Source of the DNA: Trichomonas vaginalis G3
Taxonomy: Eukaryota; Parabasalia; Trichomonadida; Trichomonadidae
NCBI RefSeq assembly: GCF_026262505.1
Contig: NC_067208.1
Location: 3,977,962 to 4,041,961, forward strand
Length of the DNA stretch: 64,000 nucleotides
Reading direction: 5' to 3'
The notes under the pieces are model-generated. The model ran no database searches. It was not told the origin of the DNA and saw only the letters and a program-made list of their open reading frames with translations. The translations under genes were made by a program, and so were the position numbers. Below are positions 1 through 9,797 of the stretch, piece after piece; position 1 is the first letter of the stretch; every line of letters begins with the position of its first letter.

Positions 1-162
1 ACACAATGGTATCCGGCACATACAAGTGGTGTACAACCAAAATATAAGTTGGTTTAAACATATATTGCTATATCTCATGATCTTACTTAGTACTTTTAAA
101 GTTAATTTCAGAAAAAATTTGACACAATGGTATCCGGCACATACAAGTGGTGTACAACCAAA
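1..162. repeat. 41-bp direct repeat, 121-bp spacing
   Basis: Positions 1-41 and 122-162 are identical (both start ACACAATGGTATCCGGCACA). The first copy touches the window edge, so the repeat may be longer. The 121-bp offset puts the two copies in different reading frames. It looks like a recent local tandem duplication or a duplicated exon edge. Confidence 0.8.
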
Positions 163-433
163 TCTTCGACTCGATGAACTTGTCATCGAGTTATATTCCA
201 GTGTTGTTCCTTCATTCCTGATTAAGTTGCAAATTAAAGGTCTGGATTCAGAGAGAAGTGTTAAAGTTATCAAAAAAGTCACAAGAGATTTCGAAGAAAT
301 GACACAATTTAAAAAAGTCGAATGCATCAGTATGCTTGAAGCTGTTCAGAAAGGTCTGAAAAATGATACACTTGATCCCAACATTGTTTACTCAACATTA
401 AAAATATTATTGCAAAGAAAACATTTGATTTAA
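1..433 (+). CDS. 3' end of an unidentified gene
   Basis: The window opens inside this gene. An open frame runs to TAA at 431-433; the last 100 or so residues are charged and helix-rich (…LDELVIELYSSVVPSF…) and I recognise no family. The first 120 bases look less protein-like and contain one copy of a 41-bp sequence that recurs at 122-162 in another frame, so the true coding part may begin near 110. An intron ending at the TTTCAG near 103-108 is possible but no clear 5' splice site is visible. The gene is probably host, since Polinton-type genes begin only after about 600. Confidence 0.35.
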   Translation, partial: HNGIRHIQVVYNQNISWFKHILLYLMILLSTFKVNFRKNLTQWYPAHTSGVQPNLRLDELVIELYSSVVPSFLIKLQIKGLDSERSVKVIKKVTRDFEEMTQFKKVECISMLEAVQKGLKNDTLDPNIVYSTLKILLQRKHLI

Positions 434-702
434 TAAACATTTAATTTATTATAATTAATTTTTTATTACAGTATAGTAAAAAATGCTATAAATAAATTAT
501 TATATTTTATTAAAATGTGACTTTTAATAGTAAGTGAATAAAATAAATCAGGAATTGGGAAAGAAATAAGGTTAATTAAAAATAATGAAAATTACAAGTT
601 TAAGGTTAATGAAAAAGTGACAATGGGCGAGTTTGTCCCCCACTCAAATAAAAAATAACCTTATTTTTTATTTTTTTAAATTTTTTATTTCATTACAAAG
701 AC
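434..702. other. Border between host gene and Polinton piece A
   Basis: AT-rich sequence without a gene. The host to element border must lie here, probably between 480 and 620, but no inverted partner of this stretch is present in the window, so the terminal repeat cannot be placed. Just before the first element gene (650-680) is the near-palindrome AAAAAATAACCTTATTTTTT, a motif seen in variant form before other genes of these elements. Confidence 0.5.
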
Positions 703-1137
703 ATGTCCGACTACATTTACTATGACTCTTTCCCAGAACGTTTCCGTGAACTATTCAAAACTCAAGTAAAACTGAGAAACATGCATTTTAACAAAGACAG
801 ACCCATTGACGATGAAAGAAACCCTAAATATATTATAATACCTTATGATGCTAAATTTATTGCATACATTCCTTATGGTCGCAGAGGAACGAAAACTATT
901 TCAACAATGACGAAAAATTATTTCTGGAGCGATGAAGAAAATTGCCTTATCTACATAAATACATACTTAAATAAAGCTACATATTGTACAAAAGAAGGTT
1001 GGACTGGATTTGAGCTCTACATATACGACGACGATGGAAACAGACGTTGTGTATACCCATACGATAATATGTACCATTGTTTTCATCAAGCATTAAACGA
1101 ATACATAGTCAGTAAGGGTCTCATTCCTGTTGAGTAG
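703..1137 (+). CDS. Polinton-associated ORF, 144 aa, unknown
   Basis: Starts at ATG 703, 23 bases after an AT-rich palindromic motif, and ends at TAG 1135-1137. The product is rich in Tyr, Asp and Arg (YIYYDSF near the N-terminus; IYDDDGNRRCVYPYDN near residues 108-123). No signal peptide or membrane segment is visible, and I recognise no family. It is the outermost gene on this side of piece A, where Polintons often carry variable accessory genes. It looks whole. Confidence 0.6.
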   Translation: MSDYIYYDSFPERFRELFKTQVKLRNMHFNKDRPIDDERNPKYIIIPYDAKFIAYIPYGRRGTKTISTMTKNYFWSDEENCLIYINTYLNKATYCTKEGWTGFELYIYDDDGNRRCVYPYDNMYHCFHQALNEYIVSKGLIPVE

Positions 1138-1152
1138 ATATGTTTTATTTTT

Positions 1153-1310
1153 GTTCTGTCATTTATATAAAAATAAACTTAAAAATAAATGATATCACCA
1201 CCCTCACACGTATGAAAACATAGCACAAAAATAAATTTAGGTGAAGTGGTGAAATCTCACCTCTTTTTCACCCGGTTTTTCACCTGTTGAATTCATGCTT
1301 TATAACTCTC
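1153..1310. repeat. Spacer shared with piece B (partner 12,289-12,488)
   Basis: This intergenic stretch is nearly identical to 12,289-12,488 in the same orientation, while the genes on both sides differ. It contains several direct and inverted copies of GGTGAA/TTCACC. Even the stretch reading CAT before TTATATAAAAATAAAC, the start codon of the minus-strand gene in piece B, is kept here although no matching gene follows. The B copy carries an extra 32-bp double hairpin (12,429-12,460) that is absent here at 1284/1285. Confidence 0.9.
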
Positions 1311-1536
1311 TTCCTTTCTCCAACTCTTCTAACTTCTTCTTAAGTTCAGCAATGTTGTCCTCATGAAGTTTAATCTTTCTCAAAATTCCTTCTTTATCTA
1401 ATGGTTGCTTTATCTTTCTAAACTGAACTCTACCATCCTTCATAGTATGAACGTAAAAACCTTCTGGAATAGTTCCTGATTTAATGTATTCTACCAAAAA
1501 CTTTTGTTTCATTGCTTCAGTGACTTTAGTCGTCAT
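1300..1536 (-). CDS. Small Polinton protein with SG-P-YV-KDG module
   Basis: Encodes about 78 aa from the ATG at 1534-1536. The upstream in-frame start at 1545 is a TTG and less likely. The central part reads KSGTIPEGFYVHTMKDGRVQFRK up to about residue 42, followed by a charged coiled-coil-like tail (HEDNIAELKKKLEELEKG). The central module resembles the N-terminal part of the 142-aa protein at 3686-4114 and of the protein beginning at 61,117. I recognise no named family; a small virion or DNA-binding role is only a guess. It looks whole. Confidence 0.6.
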   Translation of the reverse strand: MTTKVTEAMKQKFLVEYIKSGTIPEGFYVHTMKDGRVQFRKIKQPLDKEGILRKIKLHEDNIAELKKKLEELEKGREL

Positions 1537-1559
1537 TTCAATCAAATAAAAATTTTAAT

Positions 1560-2060
1560 ATTAAATAAAAATAACGTTATTTTTTTTTCAGTAAGGAAAC
1601 GCAGGAGTTTTACGATTTATTTGAGGAGTAGGTTCTGGTTTAAATGTTGGAGTCGGTTTAGGAGTTGACTTTTGAATAGGAGTTTGTACTTCCATAGGTT
1701 CAGGAGTCATTGAAGGTTTTGCTTGTGAAGGCGTTGGTTTGACATTGGTTTTTGGCGAAGGTGTTGGAGTTTGTTTAACTTCAGCTACTTCAGTATTATT
1801 TACAAATTTGCTTTATTTCTTTTCACATCATAACTGCTCCTGCTGTAAGCTAGCAAACCTAGTGGGAGACCATATCTTATATAAGGACTTGACCAAATGC
1901 TATTTTTGACAGGAGCTGGTGGAACACCTAACCTTGGTGAGACTGCTCTTTGCCATTGTGCAGCTCGTAAAGAAATTCAATAGGTGCTCCCATAATCGTT
2001 TGGTAAAGTTTGTTTCATAGATGGTGAAGGTTCACGAGAGCTGATGAAGAACTCATTTAT
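1560..2060 (-). pseudogene. Pro/Thr-rich region of Polinton piece A, broken
   Basis: On the minus strand, 1,590-1,800 encodes Pro-Thr-Pro-Lys-Pro type repeats followed upstream by less biased sequence. There is no single long frame; the region looks broken in a few places. Its position next to the capsid-like region suggests a virion-associated protein, but nothing diagnostic is seen. Confidence 0.4.
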
Positions 2061-2085
2061 AAGCTTTAAAATAAACGTTCATCCT

Positions 2086-3658
2086 TTATTCCTCACTGTC
2101 GTCCGCAGCTAAGTTATAGTCATCTAATCTTATTATTGGGATTCCATTAGCACGCACCTGAATGGCAAAGCAACAATCCCTCATAAATCCAATAAGTGGC
2201 TTTGGTACATTTTCAGTTGCTAGTTCAATAGGTCCTTTAACAGACAATTTGTATGTTATTGGAGCAGTAGATGTTTGACCTTGCTGGAAGCAAAAGTCCA
2301 CTTCTGTTGGAAAACCACATAAGAAATGTGTGTTGTCATAGCTATCCCATTTATGTTCCACACTACCATCATCCACCAATGACCTCATAACATCTTCATT
2401 AAATCCAATCATATCATTGTTTGTATTGCAAGCGTTCGCAACCATTTCATAAAATACAGGTCCATATGATTTTTCAGGTTCTGCAGGCATATTTCCATAA
2501 GCTCCCATGGAAAGCTGAAGATATTTAAACTTAGGGTTCTCAAAATTAACATAATAGTTGTCTTTCTTTCTAAATAGTGCCTAAATACTTTTAACATTAA
2601 TAGGCGTATAAGCTGCTGTAAATGTTGCACTTGAACTATCTGTATTCTTTGAGAATGAACCGTCCATAGGAATCCAATCCATAACTTTAACAGGAAAACA
2701 TAAAGCCTCGTTTGTATAATTTCTACAAGTTCTGTATAAATGTTAGGGTCTAAAGAGAATGATTTTGGATGAATGAAACATTCATTAAAATCCATCTTTG
2801 TTCGAAATAGTTGCTGGGTTACAGTTGTAATAGTAACTGTTCCACTAGCTTCTATTGCCTTCGTTATCATAGTGAATGGTTCATTCCATGGAACAAATTT
2901 ATTTGTCGGTGGATTTGAATCTGAAGCAAATGCAACTTTAAGAGTTGGATTGAAAGCAACGATATCATTTACAGATATAGATGTGCATTGTAAGGCGTCG
3001 CTACTGAACTTTACTTTAAGCTGAATGTTTCCTGCAAAAGCAGGAATAAATCGAATAGCTTCTAATGGAAGGAATCTTCTAACAGGAATTCTTAAACGAA
3101 GCTTAAAATCAAATGATTTTCCTGCTGTAATTGGACCACTAACAATTTGTCCTGTTCTGCATGTTCCCGAATGACTCCATACATCTTCATGTCGAGTCTT
3201 TGAGAAACATCTACTATCTTTATTTGTTCGGTAGTTTGTGAGTTTGAAGTTATATATGCTTCTTCTCTTGCGTTGTCTTGAGAATATACGATACGACCAT
3301 TTGCAAGGATTTGATATCCAGCAACTGCATAGAAAGCGTCATCGAAACCAATCCAAAATCCTGGTGGGTTTGTTTTATTGGAACCTGAACCAATTTCTTT
3401 ATCTACAATAAATTGACCTTCCATTTTATACGTAATGAATGTATTGTAAAGGTCCAACATATTTTCACCAGGAGGTGAGAGATTGAATGTTACCCATGTG
3501 TTATCTTTAGCAGTTCCAGGTTGTGATGGAATCTTTGCGTCAGAATATTTTCTATTAGTGTCACCAATTTGAACTGCATTGTCTATGATATCGAAATATG
3601 AGCGAATCTGATGAATATGCTCTGCTGGAGTAAATTCGTTTAGCTGTTCGTTCTGCAT
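2086..3658 (-). pseudogene. Major capsid protein-like region, broken
   Basis: Minus-strand region starting with MQNEQLNEFTPAEHIHQI and spanning about 1.57 kb, roughly the size of a Polinton double-jelly-roll capsid gene. Visible traits fit a beta-rich capsid: many aromatic and Gly/Pro turns, the stretch GYQILANGRIVYSQDN, and a later segment with IPVRRFLPLEAIRFIP. It is broken in a few places. The capsid assignment rests on length, composition, position next to the structural and polymerase genes, and resemblance to Polinton capsids as I know them. It could instead be another large virion protein. Confidence 0.55.
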
Positions 3659-3685
3659 GTATTTACTTCGGATAAAAATATCTAT

Positions 3686-4114
3686 TTACTTCATTATTCT
3701 CACTCTTCTTCTTGGCATTCGTGGTGGAAGTTGTTTCTTGACATTTTCAATGAACTGTACATTCTCTTTTGTCTCAACTTCTTTCACTGGTGGGTCAGGG
3801 TTCTTTGACTCGGTTTGCTTTTCAATGAAATTCACGAACTTTGCAATAAGCTCTTGGTTCGTTATTGAAAGAACATCTGGCTTCTTTTCTTCTGGTTCTA
3901 TTGACTTTTCAGTTTGAATAGAAGGTTTTATATGGGCTTCGCCCTCGGTGCCATGCACCTTAATGTTGTCGCTCTCTGTATTCGCTAATGGAACCTTTCT
4001 TTTTCTTACATATATTTTACCATCTTTACTCTGACTTACGTAATAGAAAGGATGTTGTATTCCTCTGGCGTCATTTAATATAATAGACTCTCGTTCTGAT
4101 TTTGACAAGCTCAT
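3686..4114 (-). CDS. 142-aa Polinton protein with the YV-KDG module and basic tail
   Basis: Starts MSLSKSERESIIL at 4112-4114 and ends with the strongly basic PPRMPRRRVRIMK. Residues 5-45 carry a module (ARGIQHPFYYVSQSKDGKIY, then VRKRK) shared with 1300-1536 and 61,117. The middle is acidic and linker-like. A 26-bp double hairpin at 3934-3959 is read in frame as VHGTEGEAH. The gene is divergent from the 86-aa gene at 4160. Function unknown; the basic tail would suit nucleic-acid binding. It looks whole. Confidence 0.6.
   Translation of the reverse strand: MSLSKSERESIILNDARGIQHPFYYVSQSKDGKIYVRKRKVPLANTESDNIKVHGTEGEAHIKPSIQTEKSIEPEEKKPDVLSITNQELIAKFVNFIEKQTESKNPDPPVKEVETKENVQFIENVKKQLPPRMPRRRVRIMK
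3934..3959. repeat. In-frame double hairpin DH1
   Basis: GGGC-TTC-GCCC (3934-3944), spacer TC, then GGTGC-CAT-GCACC (3947-3959). Two perfect small stems lie side by side within the 142-aa gene and add the peptide VHGTEGEA in frame. Confidence 0.85.
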
Positions 4115-4159
4115 TTTACATCGGTTAAAGTTTTAATTTTGTTTTTTATCTGCAGTCAA

Positions 4160-4420
4160 ATGACTCAGACAAGCCCTACGGACAAGACCCAAGGGGTCAT
4201 AGATGTTGAAGCATTGAAGAAAGAAATTCGTGAGCAAATTTTATCCGAACTGAAGGAACAAAAACAAGAACAAAAGCCAGAGAGACCAAAGAGAAAACTT
4301 AGTGAAAAACAACTTGCTGTATTAGCTGCTGGAAGACAAAAGAACCCACGTTTGCTGGCGAAGAAAGCTAGAGAAGAAGCTGAAGCAAAAGCTAAAGAAG
4401 CTGAAGCAAAGAAAGAGTAA
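4160..4420 (+). CDS. 86-aa Lys/Glu-rich Polinton protein
   Basis: ATG at 4160 (MTQTSPTDKTQGVIDVEAL); the longer frame upstream starts with TTG and is less likely. The product is a charged helix: residues 15-40 look coiled-coil, then RPKRKLSEKQLAVLAAGRQK, then Ala/Glu/Lys repeats at the end. The basic-hydrophobic core resembles a short DNA-binding or chromatin-like tail, but I recognise no family. It is followed 24 bases later by the 285-aa gene on the same strand, so the two may be co-transcribed. Looks whole. Confidence 0.55.
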   Translation: MTQTSPTDKTQGVIDVEALKKEIREQILSELKEQKQEQKPERPKRKLSEKQLAVLAAGRQKNPRLLAKKAREEAEAKAKEAEAKKE

Positions 4421-4444
4421 ATGGTTTATTTTTATCCGAATTAA

Positions 4445-5302
4445 ATGTATAGACAAATACCTTTATCTGTTGCGTTCAGTAGTGAAAACCCTGACGTCAA
4501 AATAAAGGGGAACAGAGTAACGTTTAAGTTTCCAACAGACTGGATTGTGAACATAAATGAAGAGAAGTACATTGGCATAACATCTATGTATATAACACGT
4601 GCTTTCAGAAAGGTTGACTTTATACTTCAAGTCGAGATAGAAAATGACGAACAGTCTTTAAGCGCCCAAAACATTCACATATACAAATACTTTAAAGACG
4701 ATACAACATTGCAACAATGTATGATTTCATTTAATGAGATGTTCGAGAAAAAGTTCAACATTGAAGTACAAACTTTACAGCCTTTACGTGAGTTTCTTGC
4801 ACAACTGAAAGAAGAAGGTAGTCAGCCACAACTTATAGACTTTCATTATGAATTTAATGAAAATGAAGATGGAACACATGACTGTCAGTTTGTTGTATTC
4901 TCACCATTCAATGAAGTCGCTAAAGAGAAAGAAAATCCATTACGTATAAGATTTCAAATCTCTGAACCAAGTGATGATTTCAAGAATGTTTTCAATTATG
5001 ATGCAATGCTTCCGAGGAAAAATGAATTTTCAAAGATTGTAACACCTGGCATTTGGGATAGAAAGCAAGCTATATTATATTCAAACTTAAGTAAGGGAGT
5101 TGAAAATGAGTTCATTGGTCATACAAGAACTTCACCACTTCCTAACCCTAAATACTATAAATTAACTGGCTTCAATCGTGAGTTTTGGATAGACATGTTC
5201 TCCACTCATGACCATAACTGCCCAGTGTTCTTACCTCCAGACCATAAGGACTGTCTCTACATTGAAGCACAACTCTTAAACTCTACCATCGCAGTATTGT
5301 AA
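4445..5302 (+). CDS. 285-aa beta-rich structural protein, paralogue of 13,239-14,102
   Basis: Starts MYRQIPLSVAFSSENP. Near residues 22-48 it has FKFPTDWIVNINEEKYIGIT, and near 198-245 IWDRKQAILYSNLS then PKYYKLTGFNREFWI. The same two landmarks occur in the 13,239-14,102 protein (YEYPRHW…AIEIRQVRSIP; IWSRENIVIKSSIS; PPKHYSITNF) and the first also at 57,592-57,816. A penton-like or minor capsid role is an inference from recurrence in every element and closeness to capsid and ATPase genes. Looks whole. A double hairpin follows 11 bases after the stop. Confidence 0.65.
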   Translation: MYRQIPLSVAFSSENPDVKIKGNRVTFKFPTDWIVNINEEKYIGITSMYITRAFRKVDFILQVEIENDEQSLSAQNIHIYKYFKDDTTLQQCMISFNEMFEKKFNIEVQTLQPLREFLAQLKEEGSQPQLIDFHYEFNENEDGTHDCQFVVFSPFNEVAKEKENPLRIRFQISEPSDDFKNVFNYDAMLPRKNEFSKIVTPGIWDRKQAILYSNLSKGVENEFIGHTRTSPLPNPKYYKLTGFNREFWIDMFSTHDHNCPVFLPPDHKDCLYIEAQLLNSTIAVL

Positions 5303-5312
5303 ATGACCACAT

Positions 5313-5337
5313 GGGCTTCGCCCTTGCCGCTAGCGGC
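5313..5337. repeat. Double hairpin DH2, just after a stop codon
   Basis: GGGC-TTC-GCCC (5313-5323), spacer TT, GCCGC-TA-GCGGC (5326-5337). It begins 11 nt after the TAA of the 285-aa gene. Same layout as the other double hairpins. Confidence 0.85.
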
Positions 5338-6789
5338 TTATTTTTATCATGAATGGTCTCACTGCTGACAAAAATAAATGACCTTATTATTTTTCTCATT
5401 CATGACCTCAGAACTTAAGCTTTCTTATGAATGAAGTCTTAGTCTGAATAGAAAAGTTAAACTTTTCAGCAAAGCAAGGACTAGAAGACTTACATAAGTC
5501 AAATCCAATCTCTTGACCATCATGAAGTGCTTTGTAAAGTTTCATTAAACTGAACTCAGAGTCTTTTGTCATATGTTCCAACAGGTATGTGAATGTTCTT
5601 ATCTTCATTGTAATAGCATTGTATAGCTTCAGGAAACATTTCATTAGCTGTTAAAGCAAGGACGTCTTGTTTGACACCTTTGCAACGTGCATGGAATGCA
5701 ACTTCATTTAAATCGTTAGTGAGTAAGTCTATGTAAGTCTTCTTTCCAAAAAATATTGACTTGTATGCTAAACTTTGTTTTCCAGGTGTTATTTCTGCAA
5801 AGTCGCTATGAAATTGACCTAATGTTTTACCAATAAGTTCTCTACCGTATCTCTTCTTAAATTCTTGAGCTAAACGTGGTATGTCTTCATTGAAAATATG
5901 CATGCTATCACAGTCCTGGTAAAATATTTGAAGACCCATGTCCTCAGCAGTACAGAATACTTCATTCATTATTCTCTTCGACATTGATAGAATATTTACA
6001 CCAACTGGACAGAAGTTAAAGTGTCTGCAAATGCTTTTCGTTAGCTTGAAAATAGTTTTATCTGAACCATCCAAACCTTCGAACTTCACTATATGGTTGT
6101 AGTTTCTGATGGCATATCTTATAGCATCTTTGTCATCTACTATGGTTATTTTTGACTCAATAGGAGATAGAATAGTTTGCCATAAATACTGTTCAGAAAT
6201 GAGCTTTATATTTTCTTGCAAAGGGATTTTCCTTCTTCTTATATTTAACTTAAGTAACTCTTAACTCAACCAACTTCTTTACTTCATCTCTTATTCTAAT
6301 ATCTCTGTTTCCATTGTAATAGTATCCTTGCAACATCACATTTGACACCTTGATATTTTATGAGGTCTTGTAATGTTATATGGTCAACATACATTAAACA
6401 GCAAGTGTTTGAACTTCTGGGAACGTTAAGTTCTGGATTTAGTTCAGGGTCACAAACTATTAAAGGAAAGTGTCTATGTATTCCAATCTCTGTTATCTTA
6501 ATGAGAACAAAGAAGCCAGACATAAACTTTTCACCAATGGGTTCCTTTTGGTCGTCATCGAATAAATGCTTTAACAAATATTCAGAACTTAACATCTCAT
6601 CCTTCAATACTTTTGGAATTCCTTCTAAAGTATAAAGTCTTGCTATAGCGGATGGATATAATGAAACAGCGTCGAAGTCAGCAATGAGTTTCTTTTCGCT
6701 CTTTTGTTTCATGTTATCTGACAACATACATCTTCCACCTTGAATGCATCTCGAAATAAATTCTCTTGGTTTATTTGAGAGGTCATAAA

Positions 6790-7725
6790 GATTTCTATCA
6801 TAAGACGAAATGGTGGAAGTGAACTCAAAATAAGAGTAATTAGGTTATTTTGCCGACCAAATATATTTACAAGGCAAAATATCATATTACATATCAACCT
6901 ATTATCAGTATGTTTTGATAAAAAAATTTTATCAAATATCATATTAAAATTAACATCTATATCTATATCAATATCTACACTATAAATTTTTTTATTCAAT
7001 ATCATAGATTTCAAAAATTTATTTCAATTTTAAATTAATTTATGGTTTTCATCAAAATTGTTTTTTATTAAAAAGCATGTTTCACAATTTTTACGGTTTC
7101 TTTCAAAAATTATAAAAAGAGAGTCAATAAGAAATTTCAACGCTTCAAGAAGGAATCAAAGAAATTGACGAAGTTCCAGAATTTTATTCAACAATTCTTA
7201 ATCAATTAACAAAAACTATACCGAAACTTATCTTACCATCCAAATCAAATCACATTACATACGGAATAAACATTTAATCTTTTACCATTAAAATTATATT
7301 TATACGTTATTTAATTTTTTTACGTCTAGGTTGAATAGGATAATAGCCGAAGATATAAAGTAACTATAGTTTACAAGCTAAGGAACAAATCAGCATTGAA
7401 ACTAAAAAATGCTGAAATATTATAATAAATTGAAGAAATACTGTGATAGAATACCTAGTTATACTAGATACTATTATAATATGAATTCATTTGTATTGAA
7501 TATCGATTAAAATAAGATGGAACGTCAATTTGACAGACTCAAGTTTCGAATTAGAGACCAACTTTCATCAGCATAGTATATGTGCGCAAACTACTGCATA
7601 ATGGTATGCTTATCTTTTCATTTTAAAAAATAACGTATTTGAATAATTTCGTAAAAAATTAGAATTACTCGATATTAAGCATATTGCTTTTCTATCATAT
7701 ATGCTTATATTCTACAATAGTGTTA
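6790..7725. other. Unrelated AT-rich DNA inside the piece A polymerase
   Basis: About 930 bases with no match to the B copy of the polymerase. It has no convincing ORF, no clear terminal inverted repeats and no plain target duplication. It may be a short insertion, or host DNA brought in by rearrangement. Confidence 0.55.
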
Positions 7726-9518
7726 CCAAACATCGGGCAACATCATACGTATAATACCAGTTATTTGCATTGTTCGTGAACCTTTAATGATGGGAGTTCC
7801 TTTCACTTCTGTCATGTGTCTTAAGATGAAGTTTATATCATAGCTGAGGTTATGGAAATATATTAAACTCTTGTCAGGAAGTCGTTCCAAAAATTCTGTT
7901 GCACAGTTTTGACCCCATATGCTTTCACTCACTGAACCATCTTCACTGTCGTAACAGATGTTAAAAGCTTTATGAAAGCCGTCTGTGCTACACTCAAAGT
8001 CAGCAAAGAAAACATGCTCAGGAATGAACTTACATTTAGCTTTATTTACTTCTTTTGACTCTGCTTTCTTCTTCAGTTGTACACAATACTTTGGAGCATA
8101 TGTCAAATCTTTAAATGGTGCAAGGTTCTGTTTATATAAGTCAGTCGTATATGTGAAAAGTTCTCCATAAGAAATAGGTTCGAAATATTTGCACTCCCAC
8201 AATGTTTTCATAACATCCCATAACGGTGTAGTTCTATCCATGCGAACTACATATTTATCTTCTCTCTTTGTATAAATCTTCATCTGTTTCTCAATGTTCA
8301 TTCCACCACACTCCTTCAAGATTTCTATATAGTTGCGAATGAAATATGTTGTCATTGGAAGTCTTTCATTTAGCATGTAGTGGTCGTCAACAAGAAGTAA
8401 GTCAATAGTTCGAACAGTTTCACATTCTTTTGGTATATATCTCTTTATTTCATTATGTCTTGAGTCATTGAAATAACCAATGGTAACATTAAATGCTATA
8501 CCAGTTGCGTCAGAAATTTCTTGTACTTTACTTTGAGGAAAGTCTCTAACACGAATGACTTCTCTCATGTGGTCAATAGTTTCTCCATTTACTCCAGCCT
8601 GAATGCAAGCATAAACGAAGCAGTTTATCTTCTGTCATAAGTGTTGCAGTTCTTTTGTTCAGTTCATTGAAGATTTGGTAGCGTTCAAGATTTATAGGTA
8701 ATGTGCAAAGATACTTCCAGAACTGACCGCTTCTCTTCTTATAAAACTTTCTTTTCACCATTATCTTTCCAAAAGCTTTCTATAAGTGCTGGGTTTCCTG
8801 TTTGCTTAAGAGCTTCCAAAATGGCTTTCTGGTCATTTGTCAGTGTGCTTTCATCTCTATATGGTCTCTTTTTTGGTTTGCCTTTCTTTACATCTGACAT
8901 CGTTAAGCCTTCATATTCTGTTAAATCATACATCTTTATTTCAGTAAGATTCTTTATGTTTGTCAAGAAGAAGTCATAGTGCATTTCAACAATACCTGCA
9001 GCATTTGCTTCTATCTCTGATATAAAGTTCTCCTTCAAGAGTTGATGTAGTAATGTTCCAATATTATTGAGGTTTAACGTAGAACATTCATACTTTCCAC
9101 CAAGTTTATAACATACCATCCATCTTTGTTGGGAGTTTATTTTAATCTTCTCTAAGAGTCTCATGAAAACCTTACCGAAATGTTTGTGTAAGTAGTCTCT
9201 GTTTGGTTCATCTAAAAGCTTCGATGTTAAAGTCAATGAGTCTATTGCCTGTCTTATTCTTTCCTATTCTCTTCATCTTTCTTTAACCATCTCTCACCTT
9301 CTTTTGGTTTGTCGTCATGGAACGAATGACATCGTTAGCTTTGCGAACTGTTCTATAGCGCTCTTAAACGTCTCTCTTCTCTGTTGTTTTCAGTGTGTCG
9401 TCTCTTCTTCTTGTTTCACCAACGTTTGCATTTGTTTGTCAAACATTTCTTTCTTACTTCATGAGGTGAACGTCTATGATATAAGTCAATAGCAACGTCA
9501 TTTAAAGGTGCTTTGCAT

Positions 9519-9545
9519 GGACTTCGTCCTCGCCGCGTTTGCGGC
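9519..9545. repeat. Double hairpin DH3a in the polymerase region
   Basis: GGAC-TTC-GTCC (9519-9529), spacer TC, GCCGC-GTTT-GCGGC (9532-9545). The orthologous pair is in the B copy at 24,499-24,524, so this insertion predates the duplication. Confidence 0.85.
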
Positions 9546-9797
9546 TTTATGAACTCATGAATTCTATCATAACTTATTGCACACCATTATAGTCATTGAG
9601 GATGTCAGCGAGTGCTTTTTTGTTTGTTGCGTAATGCTTTGCAACATCTATATTAGCTTCTGTAAGAAGTTGTTTTATTTCCGAGTGTTCTAACTTAGAC
9701 AACTTCCGATACATCTTTAGTAGGAAATAAAAAAATATTTTTTTGAAATTAGATTTTTTTAAGTTATTTTTCAAAATAATTTAATATTTTTATTTTA

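Larger units (their letters stand above)
5408..9770 (-). pseudogene. Protein-primed DNA polymerase B, piece A copy, broken
   Basis: Minus-strand counterpart of the polymerase at 24,332-27,769, nearly identical where both exist. Recognisable family landmarks are the exonuclease motif FADFEC, HNLSYD, and the polymerase motif ADFDAVSLYPSAI. It reaches further toward the C-terminal end than the B copy does. It is broken in several places and holds about 0.9 kb of unrelated AT-rich DNA (about 6,790-7,725). Protein-primed polymerases of this type copy linear Polinton genomes. Because B is almost the same, the damage is recent. Confidence 0.85.
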
